Positions 8,563 to 17,260 of a DNA stretch of 64,000 bases are shown piece after piece. Made by a program: the position numbers and the translations under genes. Numbering within the stretch: the stretch's first letter is position 1; each line of letters starts with the position of its first letter. This stretch comes from Obscuribacter phosphatis_A. Lineage in GTDB: Bacteria > Cyanobacteriota > Vampirovibrionia > Obscuribacterales > Obscuribacteraceae. The stretch spans positions 71,375 to 135,374 of the forward strand of contig JAFLCK010000012.1 in assembly GCA_017303615.1 (NCBI GenBank), read 5' to 3'. The notes beneath the pieces were generated by a model, which was given only the letters and a program-made list of their open reading frames with translations, was not told the origin of the DNA and did no database searches.

Positions 8563-9876
8563 AACCTTGAACTCAATAGAAACCTAACAAGCGGGTACAA
8601 ACTATTTGTTCCAGGCAGTATTTTAGCAGGGGTAAAGAACAAATTGGAAAAGCGATTCCCAAGGAAACAAGCACCGGTGAGGCTCCTCAGACTTTCCGCC
8701 CTGCTTGCTTTTCTATCTGTTGTCGGGCCAAGCCCAGCTATCGTGCATGGTAAAGAGCCCGAATTGAACTTTTCAGCCAAAGACCAACAAACCCTGCAAA
8801 AAGACGTGGTCGAATTCGAAAAGAAACTCTATTCACCTTACTTTGTAGAAGGGGCTAACGGCATGAGCAAAAGCACAGCCGACAAAGCCTATGGCGAAGG
8901 GGGAAAACTCATGGCAGCCGGGCAATACAAACTGGCTCTAGCCCAGTTTGACAAAGCGGCGGAAAGATACAAAAGCAAAGAAGAAAGAACACTATATAAA
9001 AACAAGGATTTCCTCAATTTCCGAATATCAAGGGTTTATTTAGCCAGGGCCCTGGCGCAGCTTAAGCTAAACAAAGGCGAAGAAGCCGAAGCCGATGTCA
9101 CCGATGCCATCACATTTTGTCCCGACTATGCCATGCCCTACAAAATACGAGCCGGTCTCAGCAAAGCCAAAGGCGATCGCAAGGGCTATCTCGACGACCT
9201 GGCTAAGGCTTCAAGCCTTAGACCAGTTCCGCCCTTCCTCGAAAAAGATATGGGCAAACTGGGCATGGAAGGCCGACTAAGCATAAGCAAAGACTCGACC
9301 GAACTGCTTCAAAGAAAGCTGCATTCGTTCTGGGAAGAGCGCGCCAAGCGCTATTACAAAGAAGGCAGCGCCGGTGCCAAGAAGAGCAAAGCCCTCGAAT
9401 ATTATGAAAAGGGTCGCGCTACTAGAGACGAAGGGCTTTTCGACCGAGCCATTGCCCATTTCGACAAAGCCATTGCAGAATACAAGAAACCGGCTGAGCG
9501 CGCCCTTTTCACCAGTGACAAGTATTACAAAAACAGCATTGCTAAGTGCTATCAAAATCGAGCCTACTGCTTGCTCAACTTGCAAAAATTCGAACCAGCA
9601 ATTAAGGACCTCAATGAAGCCATTAAGCTAGAGCCTGAAGTGCAAGAAAATTATATAAATCGCGGTAAGGCTTATGAGCACTTAGGCAAGAAAAGCGAAG
9701 CCGAGAAAGACTTTGAAAAGGCAAAGACGCTCAAACCATCAGAGCTTGAATGGTCGCATCCGCACCGAGAGCGCGGCGATAGAAGGCATGAAAGCGGCAT
9801 GAACCTGAGAGATATGAACCAAAGAGATATGACGGGCAAGGGCGCCCAAGCCGGTGCAGGAAAGAGCGCCGACTAA
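8542..9876 (+). CDS. Secreted TPR-repeat protein
   Basis: 444 aa if read from the ATG at 8542. TPR units are visible at about residues 112-145, 155-215 and 293-385, the last with 'CYQNRAYCLLNLQKFEPAIKDL' and 'YINRGKAYEHLGKKSEAEKDF'. The hydrophobic stretch 'LLRLSALLAFLSVVGPSPAIVHG' is a good signal peptide but sits 45 residues in. TTG at 8644 or GTG at 8677 are therefore attractive starts and would also remove the 21-bp head-to-head overlap with the divergent J-like gene. The C-terminus is Arg/Met/Gly-rich low complexity. It is probably a periplasmic or surface scaffold, partners unknown. Confidence 0.8.
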   Translation: MNMIRLHNLELNRNLTSGYKLFVPGSILAGVKNKLEKRFPRKQAPVRLLRLSALLAFLSVVGPSPAIVHGKEPELNFSAKDQQTLQKDVVEFEKKLYSPYFVEGANGMSKSTADKAYGEGGKLMAAGQYKLALAQFDKAAERYKSKEERTLYKNKDFLNFRISRVYLARALAQLKLNKGEEAEADVTDAITFCPDYAMPYKIRAGLSKAKGDRKGYLDDLAKASSLRPVPPFLEKDMGKLGMEGRLSISKDSTELLQRKLHSFWEERAKRYYKEGSAGAKKSKALEYYEKGRATRDEGLFDRAIAHFDKAIAEYKKPAERALFTSDKYYKNSIAKCYQNRAYCLLNLQKFEPAIKDLNEAIKLEPEVQENYINRGKAYEHLGKKSEAEKDFEKAKTLKPSELEWSHPHRERGDRRHESGMNLRDMNQRDMTGKGAQAGAGKSAD

Positions 9877-9917
9877 GGGAAACAGCTAGGCGAGAGCAAA
9901 CAGCGAATCTAGACCAT

Positions 9918-10002
9918 CTCCGCCTGTCTTACAGCTCCGCAAGTCTTGCAACTCCGCATGTCTTGCCGCTCCCCCTGTCTTACGGCTCCGCCTGTCTTGC
10001 AC
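9918..10002. repeat. 17-bp tandem repeat, five copies
   Basis: Five head-to-tail copies of CTCCGCCTGTCTTACAG-like units, exactly 17 bp each, starting at 9918, 9935, 9952, 9969 and 9986. They differ at 1-5 positions. They fill the gap between the convergent TPR and EF-hand genes. Confidence 0.9.
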
Positions 10003-10037
10003 CCGGAACTTCTCGACTTATCTATAGATCTCTAGAC

Positions 10038-10388
10038 CTACTTCTGGACCTTCTCAATCCAGGTCTTGAAATACTCTTGGATATCGGCCCGCGAAATGCC
10101 ATCACCAGCCCCCCATTCTTCATTGTAGGCAGCTTGAATTTCATCGATGCGCCTAAGCAAAAAGAAAATGTAAGAGCGTGCTTCTTGGCTGGTATTCTGG
10201 TCTTCGAAAGATGCTTTCAGCTCATTTCTAGAAATGAAGCCGTCGCCGTCTTTGTCGAGCTTATCGAAATGTTCGAAGGCAAAAGCTTTGATTTCGGCGA
10301 AAGTACCGGCGATGCATAAGCCACCGGTCTTGTGACGGCGCTTGCCTTCACTGTTTCCAAAGTCGAAACTGTAGGTTTGCTCTCTCAT
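10038..10388 (-). CDS. EF-hand calcium-binding protein
   Basis: 116 aa from the ATG at 10388. A canonical 12-residue EF loop is present at 45-56 (DKDGDGFISRNE), with all calcium ligands D45, D47, D49, S53 and E56. A second region, 'GAGDGISRADIQEYF' near the C-terminus, looks like a degenerate or loop-shortened EF-hand. There is no signal peptide, so it is likely cytoplasmic. An upstream in-frame ATG at 10406 would start inside a -10-like element and is less likely. Calcium sensing or buffering is inferred from the loop. Confidence 0.82.
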   Translation of the reverse strand: MREQTYSFDFGNSEGKRRHKTGGLCIAGTFAEIKAFAFEHFDKLDKDGDGFISRNELKASFEDQNTSQEARSYIFFLLRRIDEIQAAYNEEWGAGDGISRADIQEYFKTWIEKVQK

Positions 10389-10400
10389 AAACCAAGTATA
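10389..10400 (-). promoter_or_regulatory. Possible leaderless promoter of the EF-hand gene
   Basis: On the minus strand TATACT is followed by 6 nt and then the ATG. Transcription would begin at or next to the start codon. No ribosome binding site precedes the ATG. The -35 region is weak. Confidence 0.35.
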
Positions 10401-10422
10401 GAACATACATAAATTGAAGAAT

Positions 10423-10500
10423 CCTAAAATCTCAAGGGTGCCAAAATCTCAAAAGTCCTGAAATCTCAGGAATCCCGAAATCTTAGAATCCCTAAATTCC
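10423..10500. repeat. Degenerate 16-18-bp tandem repeat
   Basis: About 4.5 copies of a unit like CCTAAAATCTCAAGGGTG (starts 10423, 10441, 10457, 10474, 10490). Each carries an AAATCTCA/AAATCTTA core. They lie upstream of the EF-hand gene and downstream of tetR. Confidence 0.7.
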
Positions 10501-10590
10501 TAAATTCTTGAGATTACTGAAGCCCGCAGGGCAAACCCTGAAACATAAGCGGCGATAGATTGGCTGCGGCTGGCGAGCTTTGCCGCCCAT

Positions 10591-11178
10591 CTAATCTTGG
10601 CGTTTCAGCCCTTCCAAGAAAAGGCGTGCGGCAAGCTCAGCATAGTCTTGCGCTGAAATGGCACCACCCTCTTTGAACCAAGTATAGGTCCAGTTGATTG
10701 AACCCATCAAATACATAGCAGTGGCCGACACTTCACCAGCGGAGGAGTCTTTCTTGATTTGACCGACTAGACCCTTGATGATGGCGACAATTTTCTTTTC
10801 TTCGCCCTTGATCTCGGCTTGTTGAGAGAGAGAGAGAGCCTTCAAACAGTTCATCAAAACCACATGCTTGTCGCGCGAACTCATATAGAGCTGCATCAAG
10901 CTGGCGATTAGCTCTTTCAGCTTCTCTTCCGCATTACCAGAGGCAACAGCCCGATTGGCAGTCTCGATCAAGAGTCGGCAATGGCTCAAAAGCATCTCAA
11001 ATAGCAGCTCTTCTTTCGACTCGAAATAGTGATAGACAAGAGCTTTAGAAACACCGAGCGCACCGGCTATAGAAGACATAGAAGTGGCTTCGAACCCCCG
11101 CGCGGCAAACAAAGCAGCAGCCGTGTCGAGTATTTCGACACGGCGCTCTTCATAATTTTCGGCCCGCGGTCTGACCAC
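10591..11178 (-). CDS. TetR/AcrR family transcriptional regulator
   Basis: 195 aa, GTG start whose G is the last base of the upstream gene's TAG stop (TAGTG). The N-terminal helix-turn-helix is standard: 'ILDTAAALFAARGFEATSMSSIAGALGVSKALVYHYFESKEELL' (residues ~16-58, split by the turn). The C-terminal ligand-binding domain (60-195) is divergent, so the inducer is not predictable. It is co-transcribed with and translationally coupled to the diiron protein, and the palindrome at the operon promoter is its likely operator, giving autoregulation. Confidence 0.93.
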   Translation of the reverse strand: MVRPRAENYEERRVEILDTAAALFAARGFEATSMSSIAGALGVSKALVYHYFESKEELLFEMLLSHCRLLIETANRAVASGNAEEKLKELIASLMQLYMSSRDKHVVLMNCLKALSLSQQAEIKGEEKKIVAIIKGLVGQIKKDSSAGEVSATAMYLMGSINWTYTWFKEGGAISAQDYAELAARLFLEGLKRQD

Positions 11179-12266
11179 TAGAATATCGGGATGATCTTAT
11201 CGCAGTCGAAGGCTACATCTTCGCCATCTACGTCTATCTCAGGCAATGCCGGGAATTTGACGCCATAGGGCTCGACAATGGTCTTGAGGCGCACCACTGC
11301 TGTTCTCCAGTTCTCACGGCGTTCTTCCATTGTAAGAATGCCGAAGCCGGCTTCTCTCGCCTTCTCTTCCAGTAGGCGCTGGGCAGGCATAAAGGTCGGA
11401 GGCAGTTGCCAGAACTCAGCCGGGGGCTCGTACAAAATACCCGAGAGGAAAATGAAACCGGCTCTGAACTGTTTAGTGATAGTCGATTTCTCTTCATCGG
11501 TCAGCTTAGGCAAGACTTCTTTCAGCAAGGCAAGACAAAAACTGAGGTGGCGGCCTTCGTCGCGACCGATATTGCGGAAAGCTTCTTTGAACACCGGTAT
11601 TTCAGTGCGCTCGTACATACTATGGAAAAGTGTGGAAGATGCCACTTCTCCGAAGAGGAAGGAGCTGAATAGAATCGCCATCGGATAGTGCTCTACTGCT
11701 TTCTTATAGCCGGTCCAATAGCGGGCGCCGTTGTGATAGAGCCACTGTATGTTGTTCTTAGCCAACTTACCAAGCTCGGTCTCTGGTTCATAATCGAGGG
11801 GACCACCGGGAACCAGCTTAGTTATGGCTCTTCCGCAGACTTCTTCGTGATTCATCTCATCGCGGGCTACCGAGAAGAAACATTTGCGAATCGCGTCTTC
11901 TTCGTGGGTTTCATAGGCATGAATCATGGCTCGGCAAAAAACAGCAGGACCGGAAGCATCAAAGACCGAAAGCAGCGCAAACCAATAGGCAATGGCATAA
12001 CGCTGGTCGAGGGTCATCTTATCGACTTCCAGGGTGCGCCAGGGCAGCTGGCTGGGAGACCAACCCGGATCCCGCGACATTTCATAAATATCGAGCAAAC
12101 GAGGGGTCTCAACTTTCCACTCCATGGGGAAAATATTGAGCTTCTCAGTTATCTGCGGCGCCTCTTCACATTCCAGCAAGAGCTTGGCCGGGTCGGGCAT
12201 CGACTCATGAATGCTGGGCGGCATAATGAGCGATTTATCGCTTTTTACTTTTGCTTTGGTAGCCAT
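11178..12266 (-). CDS. Ferritin-like diiron protein (putative oxygenase/desaturase type)
   Basis: 362 aa. It shows the ligand pattern of a carboxylate-bridged diiron four-helix bundle: E137-x-x-H140 in 'ARDEMNHEEV', E207 in 'LFGEVASS', and E237-x-x-H240 in 'GRDEGRHLSF'. A first-helix Glu probably lies near 117-123. The length and motif spacing fit the acyl-ACP-desaturase/AurF/RNR-R2-like superfamily and not ferritin itself. No signal peptide or membrane helix is present. The adjacent TetR suggests induction by a small hydrophobic molecule which may be the substrate. The specific reaction is not determinable from sequence. Confidence 0.8.
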   Translation of the reverse strand: MATKAKVKSDKSLIMPPSIHESMPDPAKLLLECEEAPQITEKLNIFPMEWKVETPRLLDIYEMSRDPGWSPSQLPWRTLEVDKMTLDQRYAIAYWFALLSVFDASGPAVFCRAMIHAYETHEEDAIRKCFFSVARDEMNHEEVCGRAITKLVPGGPLDYEPETELGKLAKNNIQWLYHNGARYWTGYKKAVEHYPMAILFSSFLFGEVASSTLFHSMYERTEIPVFKEAFRNIGRDEGRHLSFCLALLKEVLPKLTDEEKSTITKQFRAGFIFLSGILYEPPAEFWQLPPTFMPAQRLLEEKAREAGFGILTMEERRENWRTAVVRLKTIVEPYGVKFPALPEIDVDGEDVAFDCDKIIPIF

Positions 12267-12313
12267 GTTTCGATCCTCGGCGACTGTCCGTTATCTGCGA
12301 GCTGTTTCATTAA

Positions 12314-12368
12314 TTGACCAACCGGTCGGTTAATAAACAATATAGCAGCATACCCACCCATTTGGTAA
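12314..12368 (-). promoter_or_regulatory. Promoter and TetR-type operator of the diiron/tetR operon
   Basis: On the minus strand TTACCA (12363-12368) and TATATT (12339-12344) are spaced by 18 bp. Just downstream, over the expected start of transcription, is the imperfect palindrome TTGACCAACCGGTCGGTTAA (12314-12333), where 16 of 20 positions match its own reverse complement. Placement and symmetry fit a TetR-family operator. Confidence 0.7.
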
Positions 12369-12396
12369 GTATTGCTTGTCTGATTTCAATACATTT

Positions 12397-12444
12397 AATG
12401 AGGACTGTAATGAGGACTGCAATGAGGACTGTAATCAGGACTGT
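12397..12444. repeat. 12-bp tandem repeat, four copies
   Basis: AATGAGGACTGT, AATGAGGACTGC, AATGAGGACTGT and AATCAGGACTGT follow each other without gaps. They lie between the zincin gene's stop and the tetR-operon promoter. Confidence 0.92.
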
Positions 12445-12463
12445 TGTAACCAGTCAGAACTAG

Positions 12464-13882
12464 CTAATGTGCTCGCAAATAAGTGAGGGCACCGTTTTCA
12501 AAAGCCTCTACTTCATGGGTGGAAAATCTATATTTAAGACCGTCAAATTGGCGCTTACGATTATTGCGCTCCAGAACATCCAGCATAGAGCGGCGCACAC
12601 CCTGAAAAGCCTCGCCTTCCTTAGCCAAACTGAGCAAAGAAAGATCGCCGTCGGCTGCCTTAAAATCTGTCAAAAAGCGACGGCTGACCACAGGCAGGCG
12701 CTTGCCGTGACCAAAATCAAGCATCTCAGAGGCAAAGCTAGGATTGCGCTCTAAAAACTCAGCAAAGCCCTGTCCGTTTCTTGGCATTCTGCCTAGATAA
12801 TCGCGAAAGAGTGCATCTTCGAAGGCATCAATATTATGACCCTCGCCCATAGAAGCAAGACTCTTGCGCAAGGACTTGGCTCTCTCCAGCTCGGGCTTGG
12901 TCAAGCGGGCACCGCCGCGCAGATGCATGGCTTCGTCTAAATATGCAGAGCTAAAGCCTTGCTCGATCCCCAAATTTTTGCGCATGGCCAAGCCTAGTTC
13001 GTCGATTTGCGAAGCCAAAGGTCTTGCCGGCAAGCCCAACTTGTCTGCCTGAGCCCGCACCAATAGATTCAGCTGCTCGGCATGGGTGCCCTCATGATAA
13101 ATAGTCTCAGCCAGCTGACGCGGTCTCAAAAGCTCGCCATAGTTGACGCGCATTTCATTGGTCGGCACATCGTAAAGCCCGCGGCTGCCAAGCTCGTCCA
13201 GCCAGACATTGACCTTGACCCGGGGCATTCCGACCCTGTCGGCAAGGGCATTGGCATGACGATTGAGCACCGGCTGCCAGCGGTCCACCTGACCGGCAAA
13301 ATGCAAAAACTCTGGGGCATCTTTATCAAGGGCACCGGCTATTTTCTTGTAGGGCTCAAGAGGCATATAAGCCCTGAAAGTATCAGGGAAAAGACGGCGG
13401 CTGTCTTCGCGCAAGCCGGAAGCAAAGCCGCTTGCCAGCTCGGGATTATAGAGCTTGGAGCCAGACGCGATGGCGGCTCTAGTGGAGGGCGCCATATGGG
13501 CATCGACATCGATAGACTTGATGGAAAAGACCGGCGGTATCTCTAATTCTTTACCCTTGAGAGCAAGAGCAGCCTCGTTTTTTAGAACCAGCCCAGGCTG
13601 CGCCTTAAGACCGAGAGCGACATCCGTCTTCAGTGCCTGACCGGCCTCGGTCTTAAGTGTCTGCCCGGCCTCGGCTTTCAAAGCCGCCACAGCTTCACTT
13701 TGCATAAGCCCTGCTTCAGCCTTAAGACCAAAAGCAGAACGAGCCAAGGCTCTTGTCTGCGGCAAAGCAAACAGAGCTAAAGGAGCGGCAGCGGCAAGCC
13801 CATAGAGGGCGCGTTCCTGCCAATGCCGATTATCTTCGACAGAAGAGGGTGTCTCTTTACTCAGGTCTTTCTCTGATTTCAT
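12464..13882 (-). CDS. Putative zincin metallopeptidase with N-terminal LKAEAG repeats
   Basis: 472 aa. An H-E-x-x-H zinc motif lies at 263-267 ('TIYHEGTHAEQ') inside a helix and is followed by an extended helical domain, so a metallopeptidase (zincin) fold is plausible. The third zinc ligand was not identified. Residues ~26-48 are hydrophobic (Ala/Leu-rich) and may be a membrane anchor. Residues 53-110 are a tandem repeat of LK-[AT]-[EDQ]-[APV] units (LKAEAGQ, LKTEAGQ and so on), probably an extended helix. The ribosome site is poor. It could instead be a non-catalytic structural protein of the same local family. Confidence 0.62.
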   Translation of the reverse strand: MKSEKDLSKETPSSVEDNRHWQERALYGLAAAAPLALFALPQTRALARSAFGLKAEAGLMQSEAVAALKAEAGQTLKTEAGQALKTDVALGLKAQPGLVLKNEAALALKGKELEIPPVFSIKSIDVDAHMAPSTRAAIASGSKLYNPELASGFASGLREDSRRLFPDTFRAYMPLEPYKKIAGALDKDAPEFLHFAGQVDRWQPVLNRHANALADRVGMPRVKVNVWLDELGSRGLYDVPTNEMRVNYGELLRPRQLAETIYHEGTHAEQLNLLVRAQADKLGLPARPLASQIDELGLAMRKNLGIEQGFSSAYLDEAMHLRGGARLTKPELERAKSLRKSLASMGEGHNIDAFEDALFRDYLGRMPRNGQGFAEFLERNPSFASEMLDFGHGKRLPVVSRRFLTDFKAADGDLSLLSLAKEGEAFQGVRRSMLDVLERNNRKRQFDGLKYRFSTHEVEAFENGALTYLRAH

Positions 13883-13972
13883 AAGTAAATATAGGGGAGT
13901 ACCGGCATGATAGGGCGCCGCCTTTGGAGGCGCTATGGTGCGAGTACGAAACCAAAGAAAATATTGGGGCGA

Positions 13973-15484
13973 CTAGCGGCGAGTTATCTGCATGGCATAA
14001 CGAATCTGCTTCACTCTGATGTCGCCGCCGGCACTGGCTACTAGTTCATCAAGCAAGTTCTGGGCGCTTTCACTATCACCGGCATAGCGGTAGGCGCCCA
14101 CCAGCATGAGCTTGTTCTCGACATTACTTTCCATGGCTTCAGCCAAGCGAGCCGCTTTCAATAGTCTGGAGCCGACGGCAGTGTCGAAAGGGCAGAGAAG
14201 GCAAGCCCGGCGATAGGCAGCCGTAGCATTGCGCAGCCGCGCTTGACTGATGGCAAGCGAACCGTGACGGTCCGCTTCCTTCACCGCTTCCATCAAAATA
14301 TCGCCAGCCAACAGATTCGCCTTGCACTGCAGGCTTTTCTCAGAGGGCTTGAACTGGCATTCAAGTGCCTCTTTCACTTTCTCATAGGCCAGCTTATGTT
14401 CGCCCAAAGCCCGGTAAAGAACCGCCACCCGATAACGACTGACAGCGTCGTCCTGCATTTCTTCCAGCCTCAACCGGTCCACGAGCGCCTCATAGAGATT
14501 GCCCTCACTCTCGAATTTTTGAGCACTGAGCATTCTTCTGGCGGGGTCTTCGCTGCGGGGCTTGATAGCCGCAAGATCTGTCTTCACGCGCAAGACCCGC
14601 TTGAGCAGCGCTATCTCGCTATCGCCTTTACTACTAACTGCGTCTGAGGCATCAAGAGCCACTTCTCGAGGCGAACGCTGACGAAAGTGCCGACGATACT
14701 TCAGACCATAGGCGGCTAGTCGGGGATAATAATCGGGGTTGCTGCCGCATAGCTCGCCCACTCGCATTACTTCAGCCAGCAATGACGGTTCAATAAACTT
14801 GTCGAGCCGCCCGTCGACAACCGCGCCTTCGCCAGGGGCGCGCCGCTCAGGATCAACATAAGAGCCGAGGTTCCAACCGCAAAGAGATTCGGGCCACATC
14901 TGAAAATTATTACCGCTATAAGAAGAGCGGGCTCCTGCGCTCGCTTGCGAAAGCACTACGGCGCGAGGGGTAAGCATAGACTCAGGCGAGTTCGGCTCTT
15001 GAGCGGCAATCTCAAGACAGGTCTGATCGCACAAGGAAAGCCCGAGCAAATCTAAACCATCAGGCATTTCCACCAACTTTTTGAACTCTGCTCTGGGAAT
15101 GCGCACCAAGTCGGTGCTCGAGTTTTCACCGTAACTGTCAGACTGAAGAGATTGCCCCGGCAAAAGCGGTCCCGCCGGAGCAATAGTGCCAGTGGTGTAG
15201 CCCTGCAGGGTCGGTGCTTGACCAAGGTCGTCCAGAGAATCGGAGCTGGCTTCGCCATCGAAACAGTAGAAGCCATCTACTAACTCCGAATTGACGCCCT
15301 GGACAACGGTATGGTCGCCCACTCGAGTTCTAGAGCCGAAAGTGCTGGTTCGAAAGCGATCGCCGCCGCCGGGACCAGAGCCGAAGGCATCTTGCGCCCT
15401 AGCCGCGTTGGCAATACTAAGAATAGAAAGGGTCGAAGCAAAAACAACAAAACAGCGGCCCTTTGAGACCGAAAGAATTTGCAT
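13973..15484 (-). CDS. Secreted protein with TPR-like C-terminus
   Basis: 503 aa from the ATG at 15484 with GAGG 8 nt upstream. The longer reading from 15568 adds 28 residues encoded by a TTTCGAAAAA repeat. A signal peptide (FVVFASTLSILSIANAARAQ) ends near residue 30. The middle (30-320) is unrecognised and Ser/Pro/Gly-rich. Residues ~330-500 are helical repeats with TPR spacing ('VSRYRVAVLYRALGEHKLAYEKV', 'ENKLMLVGAYRYAGDSESAQNLL'). It is probably periplasmic or cell-surface, role unknown. Confidence 0.75.
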   Translation of the reverse strand: MQILSVSKGRCFVVFASTLSILSIANAARAQDAFGSGPGGGDRFRTSTFGSRTRVGDHTVVQGVNSELVDGFYCFDGEASSDSLDDLGQAPTLQGYTTGTIAPAGPLLPGQSLQSDSYGENSSTDLVRIPRAEFKKLVEMPDGLDLLGLSLCDQTCLEIAAQEPNSPESMLTPRAVVLSQASAGARSSYSGNNFQMWPESLCGWNLGSYVDPERRAPGEGAVVDGRLDKFIEPSLLAEVMRVGELCGSNPDYYPRLAAYGLKYRRHFRQRSPREVALDASDAVSSKGDSEIALLKRVLRVKTDLAAIKPRSEDPARRMLSAQKFESEGNLYEALVDRLRLEEMQDDAVSRYRVAVLYRALGEHKLAYEKVKEALECQFKPSEKSLQCKANLLAGDILMEAVKEADRHGSLAISQARLRNATAAYRRACLLCPFDTAVGSRLLKAARLAEAMESNVENKLMLVGAYRYAGDSESAQNLLDELVASAGGDIRVKQIRYAMQITRR

Positions 15485-15495
15485 ATTGGGGACCT

Positions 15496-15532
15496 CGAAA
15501 AAATAGTTTCGAAAAATGGTTTCGAAAAAAAT
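15496..15532. repeat. TTTCGAAAAA direct repeat, about three copies
   Basis: Three short copies of (T)TTCGAAAAA(A/T) follow each other at 10-14-bp spacing upstream of the secreted-protein gene on the minus strand. Each is itself a palindrome around TTCGAA. Confidence 0.6.
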
Positions 15533-15740
15533 AGTAATGGGCTCAAAATTTCCCCGCCAGGCTGCCAAGATATTACAAACAAAGCAGGCTCGGCTACCAC
15601 AGTAAAAACCCTGAACCGGACCTGGTATTTGCGCGAGCCTCTTGAGTTCGGGGCTGCAAACTTTTGCTTAAGCAAAGCTGCAAAATGCTGCAAAAACTCT
15701 AAGTTCTGTTATAAATTTACGAAGCTTTTGAGGAAGGACA

Positions 15741-16484
15741 ATGACCCACAACGAAGACGAAGAAGAAATTCTAGAAAACATAGAAGACATGATGCCGGAA
15801 GATTTTCTAGATCTCCTAAGCGCAACGCCCCCTTCCGAACTAATTGCAAAATATTCGAGAGCCGAACTGGCAGTGGCAGCAGAAGGCGCCGCCGAGCTGT
15901 TCTATTCAGATGAAGAGACAGACAAGAAAAAATATGCCCGCCTGCTCGATTTGACCACACGCCTGGCTAAGAGCAAAGAAAAAACAAACGGCATCAACCT
16001 GGCCAATAGCTTCTATTGCCTCGCCTCCTATTCTTATCGTCAAAAAGAATACGAAGAAGCCGCCGATCTAGCACTAAAGGCGGTGACAACCAGACTAGCA
16101 AGCGGCAGTGAAATCGCCGAATCATCGGCACTCCACGACTACTTCTTGCTGGTAAATGCACTGTGTTGGTCTAAGCAATTCGCCGAAGCCGAAAAACAAG
16201 CCGGTGAATGGCTCGCCCTCTCAAACAAATTGCACAAAGAAGGCGACACCTACAATTCAGAAATTCATCTTTTGCGCGCCCGCATTTTTGAAGAACTGAG
16301 TCGTATAGCCGACGCCGAAGACGAATTCGTCAACGCCATCGAACTGCATGAAGCGGCAAAATCAAAAAATAGTGCTGATGCCAAAGCGGCTTACAATGCC
16401 TTCGGCGAATTCCTCAAAAGAAGAGGACGCGACAGCGAAGCTGAAGAATTCATCAACCGCGCTAAAGCGATCAAAGTCAAGTAA
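15741..16484 (+). CDS. TPR-repeat cytoplasmic protein
   Basis: 247 aa, ATG with GAGGAAGGA upstream. A TATAAA box lies at ~15709. The N-terminus is very acidic (DEEEILENIEDMMPEDF). Helical pairs from ~60 to 245 have TPR character ('SFYCLASYSYRQKEYEEAADLALKA', 'LLVNALCWSKQFAEAEKQA', 'YNAFGEFLKRRGRDSEAEEF'). No signal peptide. It lies 14 nt upstream of the SRAP gene and is probably co-transcribed with it. Confidence 0.8.
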   Translation: MTHNEDEEEILENIEDMMPEDFLDLLSATPPSELIAKYSRAELAVAAEGAAELFYSDEETDKKKYARLLDLTTRLAKSKEKTNGINLANSFYCLASYSYRQKEYEEAADLALKAVTTRLASGSEIAESSALHDYFLLVNALCWSKQFAEAEKQAGEWLALSNKLHKEGDTYNSEIHLLRARIFEELSRIADAEDEFVNAIELHEAAKSKNSADAKAAYNAFGEFLKRRGRDSEAEEFINRAKAIKVK

Positions 16485-16498
16485 ATCGCCCAAGCATA

Positions 16499-17206
16499 AT
16501 GTGCGGTCGTTATACACTCAGCGCCACCGAAGCCGCCATTATCGAGGCTTTCGCAGTAGAAGACGTCTTTATGGAGACCGCCTTAACGCCGCGCTTCAAT
16601 CTGGCGCCCACGCAGCAAGCCCCGATAGTATTCGCAAAAGACGGCAGCCGCGTCCTCACCACATACCAGTGGGGACTGGTGCCCTTCTTTGCTAAAGAAG
16701 CAGGCAGCAAAGCCATGATCAACGCCCGCGCCGAAACCTTAGCAGAGAAGCCATTCTTTAAAACAGCCCTCAATAGAAGGCGTTGCCTTGTGCCCGCCGA
16801 CGGCTTTTATGAATGGCTGCCGGCGGCGAGCACAGCCAAAGGGTCGCGCAAACAACCGGTCTGGATTCACCTCAAAAACAAAGAGCCCGGTCCTAGGCTT
16901 TTTGCCTTCGCTGGTCTCTACGACACGAACAAAAATATCGATCCTGCCAAGCCTCTAAACACCTTCACCATAATCACCACCTCAGCCAATGCCGCTATCA
17001 GCCCAGTGCATAGCCGTATGCCGGTTATTCTCTCGCCGCAAGCCATTGAAATCTGGCTCAATCCGACCATTCAGGACCCAGAACAACTTTTGCCCCTACT
17101 AAACGGCGCCCCGGACGATATTATCGAAATGTATCAGGTTTCTACCAAGGTAAATTCGCCATCTTACGACTCTTCCGAGCTAATCGAAAAAATCGAGTCG
17201 GATTAA
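16499..17206 (+). CDS. yedK: SRAP-domain protein (HMCES/YedK), abasic-site DNA-protein crosslinker
   Basis: 235 aa, near the usual family length. The mature protein begins Met-Cys2 (MCGRYTL), and C2 forms the thiazolidine crosslink to an abasic site in single-stranded DNA after Met removal. All other catalytic residues are present: N75 and R77 in 'INARAET', E105 in 'ADGFYEW' and H171 in 'SPVHSRMPVIL'. It shields abasic sites at stalled forks. No LexA box was identified upstream, and the gene follows the TPR gene closely. Confidence 0.96.
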   Translation: MCGRYTLSATEAAIIEAFAVEDVFMETALTPRFNLAPTQQAPIVFAKDGSRVLTTYQWGLVPFFAKEAGSKAMINARAETLAEKPFFKTALNRRRCLVPADGFYEWLPAASTAKGSRKQPVWIHLKNKEPGPRLFAFAGLYDTNKNIDPAKPLNTFTIITTSANAAISPVHSRMPVILSPQAIEIWLNPTIQDPEQLLPLLNGAPDDIIEMYQVSTKVNSPSYDSSELIEKIESD

Positions 17207-17260
17207 TCGCAATCAGAGGGTGGTATCACAGAATAGAGACACCCAGACAAGAGTGCGCAT

